Assembly (NCBI GenBank): GCA_020310875.1
Contig: CM035414.1
Coordinates: 195,028,365 to 195,092,364 of the forward strand
Length of the DNA: 64,000 nucleotides
From: Ceratopteris richardii
Taxonomy: Eukaryota > Streptophyta > Polypodiopsida > Polypodiales > Pteridaceae
Direction of reading: 5' to 3'
Positions 1-9,362 of this stretch are shown here, piece after piece. Below the pieces are notes generated by a model, which did not search any database, was not told the DNA's origin, and saw nothing but the letters and a program-made list of their open reading frames with translations. The position numbers were made by a program, and so were the translations under genes. Each line of letters begins with the position of its first letter. Positions within the stretch are counted from its first letter, which is position 1.

Positions 1-11
1 CATGCACTTGA

Positions 12-102
12 TTTTTTTTTGGGCAGAGTGTATTATCTTTTGTGGAGCAACATCATGGTAATGTTGTTGTAGCAAAAGACAACACACTCTGCCCAAAAAA
101 AA
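12..102. repeat. Imperfect hairpin in CACTA end
   Basis: About 20 bases of T-rich sequence plus gggcagagtgt are repeated in inverted form as acactctgccc plus an A run, with further pairing inside (gcaacat / atgttgt and cttttg / caaaag). The same hairpin is found in the second CACTA copy at 31731-31815. Confidence 0.8.
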
Positions 103-220
103 TTTTGCAGATATGATTGTCGGTATACGTGATGGTACTCCTAGTAATTTCATTAGAATAAGCGTCGGTACACATAGTGGGCGCCGTTATATGTGATGCT
201 ACACCCAACAGAGGTGTCAA

Positions 221-325
221 TATGGGTGTCGGTATGGGTGTCGGTATGGGTGTCGGTAATATCGACGTTTATACCGATGCTTATACCGATGCCCATACCG
301 ATGCTCATACTGATGCCCATACCGG
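221..325. repeat. 12-base subterminal repeats in opposed orientation
   Basis: Three copies of tatgggtgtcgg run forward, then after about 12 bases some five copies of ataccgatgccc-type units run in the opposite orientation, giving a long imperfect palindrome. In CACTA elements, short subterminal repeats are transposase (TNPA-type) binding sites; that role here is inference. Confidence 0.75.
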
Positions 326-434
326 CACTGTAGTACTGACGTGCATATCGACAGCTACATCAAGGTCGCAGCAAAATTAGAGTTATTCATTTCCCTCAGT
401 AAAAACCTCGGTATACAATCGATCTGTTGTAGTG

Positions 435-1110
435 ATTTCTTCACATGTGTGCACGGTACTCTACTTCTATAGATGAAAGGGCCACTATTGGTTGTTTCTT
501 AAAACTCCAAGATACAGGATGATTTTCCATCATTAATATGTAGCCACTAGTGATGCATTGTTCATCTTTATTTGATGCCCAATTCCCATGAGTAAAAGCT
601 TTAATATCAAGATTAGTATCACGTGAGTAAAATAAAACATCATTCAAAGTGACTTTTAAATAATGTAGCACACACTTAACTGCATTCCAATGTACATCTA
701 TAGGCTTGTGCATGAATAGTGAAAGTACTCCAACTGCATAACCAATATCTAGTTGTGTACTTATAGCATACAACAATGATCCAATCAATGATCTACACAT
801 GTACACATTTTCAAATTGAACATCATCATGTATACTCAGTTTTATATTAGGTTCCAAAGGATTTCCAAATGCTTTACATTTTGACAAACCAAACTTCTGA
901 AGTAAATCACATATGTACTTCTTTGGACTCAACCATATACCATGTATATCATAAATAACTTCAATCCCCAATGCATAATGTAAAATCGTAAGTCAACTTT
1001 CTTCTTAATTTCATCAATTGCATCAATATCACTTCATGTAATGATAATATCATCAACATAAATGCAAATATACACACATTGATCTGTTACAAACTTAACA
1101 TATAAAGAAG
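435..1110 (-). pseudogene. Copia A: reverse transcriptase C-part and RNase H, fragment
   Basis: The minus-strand reading has the copia RT motif YVDDIIIT (about 1020-1060), then a 176-residue open stretch (441-971) with the typical RT connection and RNase H. GSLLYAISTQLDIGYAVGVL and HWNAVKCVLHYLK match the copia RT/RNase H link, and SSIEVEYRA is the degenerate RNase H motif usually seen as SSTEAEYRA. The frame changes between the two parts, so it is not functional. It stops at 435 where the CACTA end begins. At 1110 it is cut by the LINE and resumes at 7469 in the same protein (LYGLEEAPRAW). The element is much more decayed than copia B or C. Confidence 0.85.
1097..1110. repeat. Target site duplication, left flank of LINE
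   Basis: The 14 bases aacatataaagaag are repeated exactly at 7469-7482, after the A tail. The first base or two could belong to the A run. Confidence 0.9.
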
Positions 1111-1221
1111 TCAACGATGAGGTGGTAACTGCAGAAGGAGAGGTTGCCAGATGGGATGGACCGCGCCATCAATAGGAAGCATTGTGATTGCTGCGCAACT
1201 CCAACAGAGTGGTATCGAAGA

Positions 1222-1673
1222 AGAACTTGAATCCATCGCGATTGACTCAAGGGTACGATTGATAGGCGGGCATGATTGACAGAGAACTTGAATCCATCGC
1301 GATTGACTCAAGGGTACGATTGACAGGCGGGCATGATTGACAGAGAACTTGAATCCATCGCGACTGACTGACGGGCACGATTGACAGAGCATCGATTGAC
1401 AGTAGTGAGCAAGAAGAACTTGAATCCATCGCGATTGACTCAAGGGTACGATTGACAGGCGGGCACGACTGACAGAGAACTTGAATCCATCGCGACTGAC
1501 TGACGGGCACGATTGACAGAGCATCGATGGACAGAAGTGAGCAAGAAGAACTTAAATCCATCGCGACTGACTGGTGACACGAGCACTTGAATCCATCGCG
1601 ACTGACTGGCAGGTACGATTGACAGAGAATTTGAATCTATCGCGACTGACTGGCAGACACGGTTGACAGAGAA
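1222..1673 (+). repeat. Tandem monomers in LINE 5' leader
   Basis: About eight units share the core ttgaatccatcgcgactgac. Five long units alternate between about 61 and 70 bases, giving a higher-order repeat of about 131 bases, followed by three shorter ones of about 36 to 44 bases. The array lies 0.5 to 0.9 kb upstream of ORF1 in the place where other L1 families carry promoter monomers. Promoter function is inferred from position only. Confidence 0.85.
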
Positions 1674-2156
1674 CTCTACTTCAAGGCATCCTGGAGTGCT
1701 TCCATCGCGGGGCCTCGTTCGTGTTTGACTGGGGGTCCTCTCGGCTGTCTTGCAACCTCGCAGTCTTGGTTCATCGGGGACTGGTGGGTTTGGCGTGGTG
1801 GTTCTCTGTCTCCCGTCCTTTGCGCTCTCCTAGTTGGCTGTCCTTGCAGGTTTCATTTGTGAGCTTGCCCGTTCGAAGTTAAGCCTAAAGCTCAAGCGGT
1901 AGTCATGGAGCCTCTAGAAGTTTTAATAAATGAGTAAATTACAAAATCAAGAAAAGAGATAGAAAAAGAAAGAAGCTTTAGAAATAAAAAAGGCAAAAGA
2001 TTTCAAAAAAGGGGGAAGTGTTCGTGAAAAGGGAAGGATCATAAAGTGAAGGATCATGAGACTCCAAACTTAATGGGATAAAAAAAATAGAATTTAATTG
2101 AACTCGTTTGACTTTTCGTTTCAAGCTTTCGGAGCTCGGAGTGCCCCTCTATTGTC
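1674..2156 (+). other. LINE 5' untranslated leader
   Basis: Non-repetitive leader between the tandem monomers and the ORF1 start. It becomes purine-rich (AAAGAAAGAAG-like) from about 1930 to 2080. No open frame of note. Confidence 0.7.
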
Positions 2157-3524
2157 ATGGATTTGGATTTGGCGACCCCCTCCCTTGTGAGAAGTAACCT
2201 GGCCCCTCCTCCCGGGGGGACTGATAACCTGGCCTCTTTGTTGGAGGGGGGTTCTTGTGCCGCCCTAGGGGCCTTCGAGAGTGCTGAACCCCCCTTGGTC
2301 TCCCTCAGTAGATCCGCAGTTCTGTCAACTCAGGAGGAGCTCAAGAAAGTTTGCCTCGTCGGCCAAATGTTTGGCCCTAGGCCCCCGCTCGAAACTGTGC
2401 GACAGTGGCTCCGCAACGAGTGGTTCCCCCGCGGGCTAGTTGTTTGTAAGTGTCAGTTCTTACCGGCAAGCCACTTGCTGCTTGTCTTTGAAAATGAAGA
2501 TATGGCGTTTCGAGCCCTTAGTGTCGGAACTTGGCAACTCGGCCGGGCGACCCTGTGCCTTTTCAGATGGTCCCCTGATTTTACTCCTGACAAGTCGAAA
2601 TCGCTTTGGTACCCTCTCTGGGTTGAGCTCCCTAACCTGCCATACTTCTTGTACAACTTCGTGTGGGACATCGTCTCTCCTATCGGCAAGCCGTTGGCTT
2701 CACGCGAGGACATTGGTGGTCTCATTTATGAAGGTGCAAGACACTCGTTCAACGCTCGGTGGCACCCTCAAATCTGTGTCGAGGCTGACCTCAGTATGCC
2801 ACTTCCATCGAAGATCAAGCTGGACTTGGGCGAAGGGGATGTATGGGAGCAAGACATCAGTTACAAAAACCTTCCCAATGCGTGCTTTCGTTGTGGCCAA
2901 CAAGGGCACAGGATCAAAGATTGCCCTTTGAGACGTAAAAGCAAGCGAAATCAAGAAGCCCCCAAAAATGCTCAAGATGGAGTAGAGGAATTCAAGGGTC
3001 CCCTTAATCCAGAAGCTGATGCAGACGGGTTCATCAAAGTCAGAAGAAGAAGGAAAAGAAGCCCTAGGGCAACCTCTGAGCAAAACAACAAGTCAGTCAC
3101 CCCCTCCAGCAACTTGTATTGCAATCTGGAAAAGGAAATCAACGAGTTTGACTACCCTGGTGGGAACCAACTCGAGGTGGACACCGACGTCAAAGGCCTA
3201 GAGATCCCGGACAGTAAAGAAACCTTGCAAGAGGGTTACACTACAAGCAAAGAAGACGGATTTACCACTAGCAACGAAGATAACATGGATAGTGAAAGCT
3301 CCATCATCGGATCGACTATTCCGGAAACGGAGCTGGAATCGATGCCCTGTTCTTCCCAGCAGGAGACATCCCGCAAAGGAAAACAACCTATGGAGTTACC
3401 GTGGAAAAGCCCCCACAAGAACCTATTGCTAACTCGGGATCCGATCCGAGCAAAAAAGAAAGATGAACCCAAGAAAAGAAAGGACAAAGCTCCCTCCCGC
3501 AAAGAGGGATTACAACGACAATGA
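2157..3524 (+). CDS. LINE ORF1: DUF4283 / zinc-knuckle nucleic-acid-binding protein
   Basis: A 455-residue intact frame. Residues about 60-215 match the DUF4283 type domain of plant LINE ORF1 proteins (LWVELPNLPYFLYN and the region around it). A single CCHC knuckle, CFRCGQQGHRIKDC, follows at about residues 242-255. The rest of the C-terminus is Lys/Arg/Ser-rich and probably disordered. ORF1 proteins coat the element RNA to form the retrotransposition particle; that role comes from the family. The ATG at 2157 is the first in frame after the leader. The stop overlaps the ORF2 start in ATGA (3521-3524), which points to coupled termination and reinitiation for ORF2. Confidence 0.92.
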   Translation: MDLDLATPSLVRSNLAPPPGGTDNLASLLEGGSCAALGAFESAEPPLVSLSRSAVLSTQEELKKVCLVGQMFGPRPPLETVRQWLRNEWFPRGLVVCKCQFLPASHLLLVFENEDMAFRALSVGTWQLGRATLCLFRWSPDFTPDKSKSLWYPLWVELPNLPYFLYNFVWDIVSPIGKPLASREDIGGLIYEGARHSFNARWHPQICVEADLSMPLPSKIKLDLGEGDVWEQDISYKNLPNACFRCGQQGHRIKDCPLRRKSKRNQEAPKNAQDGVEEFKGPLNPEADADGFIKVRRRRKRSPRATSEQNNKSVTPSSNLYCNLEKEINEFDYPGGNQLEVDTDVKGLEIPDSKETLQEGYTTSKEDGFTTSNEDNMDSESSIIGSTIPETELESMPCSSQQETSRKGKQPMELPWKSPHKNLLLTRDPIRAKKKDEPKKRKDKAPSRKEGLQRQ

Positions 3525-6500
3525 TCATCATCTCGTTAAACGCTAGAGGGCTAACCGACCCCTCAAGAGCGACCATCATTGGTCAATGGCTTCGCGACAT
3601 TAGCCTAAACCCAGATTTTATATGTATCCAAGAGATTAAAATTGACGGAGAAGACCTCCAGAAACGGCTTAGACATGTCTCCTCGACCCATGTTTGGATT
3701 TCAACGGCGCATCAGCGGGGGTCCGGTGGAACGGTAATTGGTATTAATCAACGCTGGTTTGAGAAGCTTGAGAACTCCACTGAAGATGATTGCCATCGAT
3801 GGATTGCTGTTTCTTTCGGTGCTCCCTTATGTTTCACCTTAGTTTCTTTGTATGCCCCTAACGGGGAGTTAGAAAGACTTAACACTTGGGCCTCCTTGGA
3901 CTCGCTCCCCCACAACGTGCTTATTTGTGGTGACTTCAACATGGTAGAGGACCCTATGGACAGATGGATGGGCAAGGGCAGGGTCATCGATAGTCGGGAG
4001 AAAGAAACGTGGGACAGAACTAAACTACACTTGGACTTGGTCGAATTCAAAGACTCGAAGGGCTTTTCCTGGTCAAATCTTCAAGCAGGCGAGGACCTGA
4101 GGAAAGCTAGACTTGATAGATGCTACATTTCTCAGAGTTTTAATCATCAGTGGGGCCACCCCTCCCTCTCGCAACGCACCGACCTCACCATCTCTGATCA
4201 CTACCCGATCGTCATCACTTTTCAACCCCCCACCAAGATCCATAAGGCTCTGTGGTTCCATGCTAGTGTGCCCTCCTTCTCTCTCCCCTCTGTCCCCTCT
4301 GTGTGGAAGGAGGCATTCGCCTCTGGCTTGTCCCCAGCCAAGTGTTGGAGAAGTGCGGTCGATAAGTCACGACAGATCATGATTAGATCCAGGAAGTTGC
4401 TTGAGAGTGCGCGGCGGGCTCGGAGAGAAGCTCTATATCATAGACTCTGGCGGCTCGAGGAGGAAGTGAACAAAGGAAAATCTCAAGCCCAGAAAGGACT
4501 TCGAAAGATCAGAGCGATGCTGAGATACGAGGAAGAGATACAAAGGAAAAATTTACAAATTTTCTTCAAGGAGTGGTGGGCTGGCAAAGCCGACAAACCC
4601 ACCAAAGAGATGTGCCATATCCTCAAAAGGAAACACAACAGAGAATCGATCCCCTTATTGCTAGACGCAAATGGCAATGTATGCAATACGGAAGAAGATA
4701 ATTTTGGGATCATTGAAGGGCACTTCATGAGACTCCTGGGGACCTCAAATCCCCTCTCCCACCATAGAAGGGACTGTATGGCTGCCATATCTAGGGTTTC
4801 CCCCCAGAGGATACCACCCAACCTTCACTCTCTGCTTCATGCCTCTATCTCTGAAGCCGAAATCATTGAGGTCATTGATGCCCTCCCCTCAGGTAAAAGC
4901 CTTGGACCCGACGGGCTCACTAATGAGTTCTATAAATCCTTCAAGTTGGTGGTTGCCACCCCTCTTCGTTTGGTTTGGCAAGAGGCACTCAAGTTTGGCG
5001 CACTTCCTTCTTGTCTCAACAATGGCATTATCAAGTTAGTACACAAAAAAGGGGAAAAGAACAGAATAGAGAACTGGCGTCCCATTACAATGCTCCAAAC
5101 AGGATACAAGATCATCGCCAAAGCCATTGCCAACAGAATCTCTTGCCACTTGAGAGCGTGGTTAAGCGAGGACCAAAAAGGTTTCATCAAAGGCAGGTCA
5201 ATTTTGGAAACCATTATAGATATCTGGGAAGGTCTTGAATTTGCAAATGAGTCTAAACAAGAAGTTGTTTTCCTCAAGATCGACTTTGATAAAGCCTACG
5301 ACAGGCTAGAATGGGACTATATTCTACAGTCGCTACAAGATCTTGGATGTAGTCAGAAATTCACCAAGATGATCGTGACCCTTCTCGGAAACGCATCGAC
5401 CCAAATTAACATTAACGGAAATCTTTCAAAGGTGATCAAACTTAGAAGATCTATCAGACAAGGGTGCCCATTGGCTCCCCTTCTCTTTGCCATTGCCACA
5501 GAAGGCTTAGCAGGCTGGTGGAGCATCAGGTGGAAGCGGGTAACATTAAAGGCCTTCGTTTGCCGCATGACCACAGTCAGATCACCATGAGACTTTTTGC
5601 CGACGATATGAACGCTTTTGTGCACAATGATAGTACCAGCCTTGAGACGTTCTGGAAGTGTCTTGATACTTTTTGTGAAGCCTCTGGATCCATAATCAAC
5701 CACTCTAAGACCGCCTTTAGAGCTATTGGTGGGCCACAGCCCGACCTTCTCATTGATCATGGCTGTCAAATCATTCCGCAGGGCCAAATTTTTCGGCTTC
5801 TTGGGATTCCCTTGGGGTTTGGCGTATCTATGGAACAACGGTGGAACTGGGTGCTTGCCAAACTCGAAAACAAGCTTAACTATTGGAGAGGTATGCAAAT
5901 CAATCTTGCTGGTCGCGCTATGGTTATCAACACGTTCCTCTTATCATCTACCATTTATTTCCTTTCTTGTTGGAGACCGAAAGAGCATGATCTGTCCAAA
6001 TTGGATAGTATTTGTAGAAACTTCCTTTGGACGGGCGACCACAATAGGAGGGGGGTGCCTAAAATCAAATGGTCCATCTGCACCAGCCATAGAGATAGTG
6101 GGGGACTTGGTATCTTGGACATTGGGTGCATGGCTAACAAACTGTCGGCCAAATGGATGATTAAGGCTTGGTGCAACGGGGAGGCCTCGTGGGCCAAGCT
6201 GATCTTCAGAAACAAAAATGAGTTGGCACTCATGGGCTTCCCAAGTTGGAAGAATCTTGACATCTTGACCATGTTGTTTTCCCCGATCCCCGTCTTCCCG
6301 AAAGGCTCTAATCTGGTGTGCTCCCTTTGGAAGAGTTGGAATAAAGTCAAAAGCTTCACAAGAATTAGTGAAGACTGGAAGTGGGCTACCGGTATCAGAC
6401 AAAACGACTCTATCTGGTTTCCGATCCATGGCATCCGGAGTGTCGAATCTTGGAACATTCAAAATGCCAAGAAGCTATGGAACAAAGGCTTCAAAAAATG

Positions 6501-7332
6501 GAAACATCTCTGGACACAAGACACCAACCGCTGGATCAACTTTGAGGATATTGATCCTAGCATCAACATTTCGCACAAAGAATGGAACACGTTGCAAAGC
6601 AGATGTCTCGCCTGGGACCGACACAAAGTTCGCCTTCTCATGGGACACGACATGTCGAGCTCGCTTGGTCTCAAATGGCACAATGGGAATAGCCTATCAA
6701 AAGTCCCGAACATCAAAGAAACGATCGACTATCAGGCTAACCTCAACAAAAAGTGGTGCCTGTCATGGACGCGGCTTCGGTGGGACATGAAGTTCATGGC
6801 TATCTGGCACCCCCTCATAGAAATCAAAAAGTCTATCCTCTTATGGCAAATCCTTCATCATGGAATCTGGACCAACCTTAAGGCTAGCAAAATTTGTGGG
6901 ATCCCTCCCTGGTGCAAACGCTGCCACCGGTCTATCGAAGATATTTCTCATATCTTCTTTACCTGCCCCAACTCCAACAGACTCTGGCAGGTGGTTGGAA
7001 AGAGAATTAGACTTCAAAAACGTCTCAGTTGGCAGCAAGCCCTGCTGGGAGAAGCGATCGGCTGCTCCGCGACTCTCTGGAACGCCATCAGAGGGGAGGT
7101 CCTATGGAAAATCTGGCGGGAAAGATGTGCTTTCAACTTCGGTGACTCCCCCAAGGAGTGGTCAATTGAGAAATCACTGTTCCTCCTTGGCAAAAGGATT
7201 GTCAACTGTAAAAAATCCCCCCCCTTTAGGCATCATCAAGTACTCCTTTTGATCGATAACAAGCTTAAACCCAAGTGGGCCCCACATGAGGGTGACGAGA
7301 GGGTAATTAACCTTCTTTGTAATTTCATCTAA
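3521..7332 (+). pseudogene. LINE ORF2: endonuclease / reverse transcriptase, one frameshift
   Basis: About 1,270 residues in two frames. Residues 1-230 are an apurinic-type endonuclease with SLNARGL, QEIKI, GDFN and ISDHYP in the expected order. The RT follows, with GKSLGPDGLTNEFYKSF, WRPITML, IDFDKAYDRLEW and GCPLAPLLFA, and the catalytic motif FADD in place of the common YADD. Near the C-terminus a zf-RVT-type domain has WCKRCHRSIEDISHIFFTC and LWQ. The frame shifts near 5505-5515: upstream coding uses frame 2 and ends at 5590, while homology continues in frame 1 (from EHQVEAGN through the FADD box to the stop at 7330). One lost base would explain this. Everything else is open, so the copy is fairly young. 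Confidence 0.92.
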
Positions 7333-7468
7333 GCTCTGTAAAAGCTTCCCCTGCTTTGTGGGATTTGGGGGGTCCCGTGGGCACTAGTCCCCTTCTCTTG
7401 TACTTTTCTTTATTTAATTCAAGCCCGAGAGAGTAGGCTATTGCCGAACTTCCTTTATATTAAAAAAA
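7333..7468 (+). other. LINE 3' UTR and A tail
   Basis: Short non-coding tail after the ORF2 stop, ending in ttatattaaaaaaaaa, followed at once by the right-hand target duplication. Confidence 0.85.
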
Positions 7469-7482
7469 AACATATAAAGAAG
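7469..7482. repeat. Target site duplication, right flank of LINE
   Basis: Exact repeat of 1097-1110. Confidence 0.9.
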
Positions 7483-8168
7483 GATCTACAAAACTTTGTT
7501 CGTATCCTTGAGCTTCCAAACAGCCTACCAATTGATGATTCCAAGCTCTAGGTGCCTCTTCCAAACCATATAATGCTTTTGTTATCTTGCAAAAAGAATT
7601 TTAATACTTTTCATCTTTAAATCCTTTTTGTTGCTCCAAATGAACATGTTCTTGTAATTGACCATGGAATAGCATCCTTTTCTTCAATAACTTTTGACAT
7701 AAAAGTTGAATGTAAAACACAATAAGACTCAATTTACCTTTGTGTGGGCTTTCTTTCTCTTGAAATTTTCCTAATTTCATTTTCATGTTTTATAAAATGA
7801 GATTTAGAACTCTCATCAACTTGTATATCATAACTTAGCTCAACAAGTTTTTCTTTACCTTTTACTTTCTCTATTGCTATAGGTGATAATATTTCCTCAA
7901 TATGACCATTCTTACCTGCTAAGCTTACTCTTATAGTATCATGTAAACCATCTATAATTTCTTCTTGCATTTTGTTTTGTACCTACAAAATAGGATCTCT
8001 ATACCAAGACAACAAATCATCATGAGTGACAACCATTTCCTTAATTATTGGATTATAGCACTTATATCCTTTTTTATTATCTATGCAACCCATGAAAATA
8101 CATTTCTCTGATTTTGGCTCTAGTTTCGTTCTCGATGCATATGGAATCATAGCAAAACAAACACACAC
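7483..8168 (-). pseudogene. Copia A: integrase C-terminus, linker and RT N-part, fragment
   Basis: Reading the minus strand from 8168 down, the integrase C-terminal part (CIFMGCIDNKKGYKCYNP, 7983-8168) is followed by an acidic linker (7734-7970) and, after a gap, by RT residues ALYGLEEAPRAWNHQL (about 7490-7600). This RT piece is continued by YVDDIIIT at 1060, on the far side of the LINE. Frames change several times and much of the RT N-terminus is missing or unreadable (7620-7733), so this is a decayed copy. Confidence 0.8.
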
Positions 8169-9362
8169 AAGTGATCAATAATAGGTTTTCTATTATAGTA
8201 AACTTCAAAAGGAGTTACATTATGTGTTGTAGATGGTGGCATACGATCCATCAAATATATTGCTATATTTATTGCTTCAGCCCAAAACTTCAATGGCATA
8301 TGCTTTTCATTTAGCATTGCTCTTACTATTTCTGCAATATTCCTATTCCTCCTTTTAGCCACTCTATTTTGCTGAGGAGTATACCTACAAGTGACTTCTC
8401 TTTTTATACCTTCATTCCAAAGAGAATCATTAAACACTCTTGAAAAATATTCACTACCACCTTCATATATTAACCTTTTAATTACCTTTCCTATTTGTTT
8501 TTGTGCCATTGCTTTGAATTTGATAAAACAGTTAAACACATCACTCTTATGCTTAAGAAAGTACATAGAAGTCATTCAACTAAAATCATGCAGAAAATTA
8601 ACATAACACTTACCATCTGCAAGTGATGGCTCGTTCATAGGACCGAGACATCAGTATTCACTAATTCTAATAAATCCTTTTTTTCAATTTTGTACTAGAA
8701 AAAGGATGCCTTGTTTTCTTAACAAATTGACAAGCGTGACACATATGTATCATATTTTGTTTTGAAATATCAAGCAAACCAACAACAATCTTTCTTTGAG
8801 CCATGTTTTTCAATTTATGTATGTTTACATGACCTATTCGCTTATGCCATAACTCAATTTTAGAGATCTTATTATTACCAACTGAATAATAAGAAACAAA
8901 ATTAGGAGTTACATTCAGTGTAAAAAGTCTTCCTTATCCTTGACCTTTTGCCAATACTTTATAATTTTGTTTAAGATTTTCAACAAAATAACTAGATTTG
9001 TTGAACCATACTTGATAGCCATGCTCCACTATTTGACCAACTAAAATAAGTTTTTTACTTGTAGAGGGTACAGGAAGAAAATCATTTAAACCTTTATTGC
9101 TTTTTTTATCTTCAAAGCACACATCTCTAACTTGCACTATTTTGTGCATTGAAGAGTCACCTGTTTCAACCTTACCACCAAACAAAGGTGCATGCAAATT
9201 AGCAAAAAAATCAACAATATTTATCATATGATTACTACATCCATTCTCAACATACCATATATCATTTTTATGAGTTGCATCTGTATTCACATTCATCATT
9301 AGTACATTTTCATGATTTTTTTCCAGAACAAAACTAACATGTGTATGATTTTTCCTTCTATA
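8147..9362 (-). pseudogene. Copia A: protease, GAG-pre-integrase and integrase core, fragment
   Basis: Three blocks are in order on the minus strand. At 8934-9360 there is a protease-like segment (IWYVENGCSNHM, where the copia active site normally reads DSGCSNHM, so the catalytic Asp-Ser is altered). At 8640-8930 lies the GAG-pre-integrase zinc region (LWHKRIGHVN with H-x3-H, and CHACQFVKK with C-x2-C). At 8147-8575 is the integrase core, with YEGGSEYFS at the second acidic position (usual DRGGEY) and YTPQQNRVAKRRNR, in which the expected catalytic Glu before RRNR is Lys. Several catalytic residues are therefore lost. The coding stops at 9362 at the LTR of the inserted LARD and continues as a zinc knuckle at 15366. 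Confidence 0.85.

Larger units (their letters stand above)
1..434 (+). mobile_element. CACTA (En/Spm-type) transposon, right terminal region, cut by window start
   Basis: The right end reads ...TGTAGTG, so the outward terminus is CACTACAACAGA, the classic CACTA terminal inverted repeat. The segment is homologous along its length to 31731-32106, which also ends in TGTAGTG and lies just downstream of DUF4218-type transposase remnants. Both copies hold a terminal hairpin and a 12-base subterminal repeat array. The insertion interrupts the RNase H coding of a minus-strand copia element, whose homology starts directly after position 434; a 3-bp duplication (att) is expected but the left flank lies outside the window. 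The family assignment rests on terminus plus shared structure; no transposase is visible in this copy. Confidence 0.75.
1111..7468 (+). mobile_element. L1-type LINE retrotransposon, near full length
   Basis: This is a non-LTR element of about 6.36 kb with a repeat-rich 5' leader, ORF1 (2157-3524), ORF2 (3521-7332), a short 3' UTR and an A tail ending at 7468-7470. It is flanked by a 14-bp direct duplication, as expected from target-primed reverse transcription. It is inserted into the RT coding of a minus-strand copia, and that reading frame continues on both sides (YVDDIIIT on the left, LYGLEEAPRAW on the right). ORF2 has an apurinic-type endonuclease, RT and a C-terminal zinc-binding domain, the layout of plant L1 elements. 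The 5' end appears not to be truncated, but a single visible frameshift in ORF2 makes this copy inactive. Confidence 0.95.

Noticed and set aside
12-102. MicroRNA precursor
   Set aside because: The hairpin is a structural part of the CACTA end, present in both copies; without small-RNA data a miRNA call is not supported.
177-380. 67-residue open frame with Met-Gly-Val and Asp-Ala-His-Thr repeats
   Set aside because: It is only a translation of the 12-base CACTA subterminal repeats.
1111-1561. Minus-strand frames of 104 and 137 residues with Ser/Gln/Cys-rich repeats
   Set aside because: They are antisense reads through the LINE leader monomers, whose unit length happens to stay open; no family or start context.
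2440-3083. Alternative frames over LINE ORF1 (163, 90 and 127 residues)
   Set aside because: Shadows of the 455-residue ORF1, which carries the zinc knuckle and domain homology.
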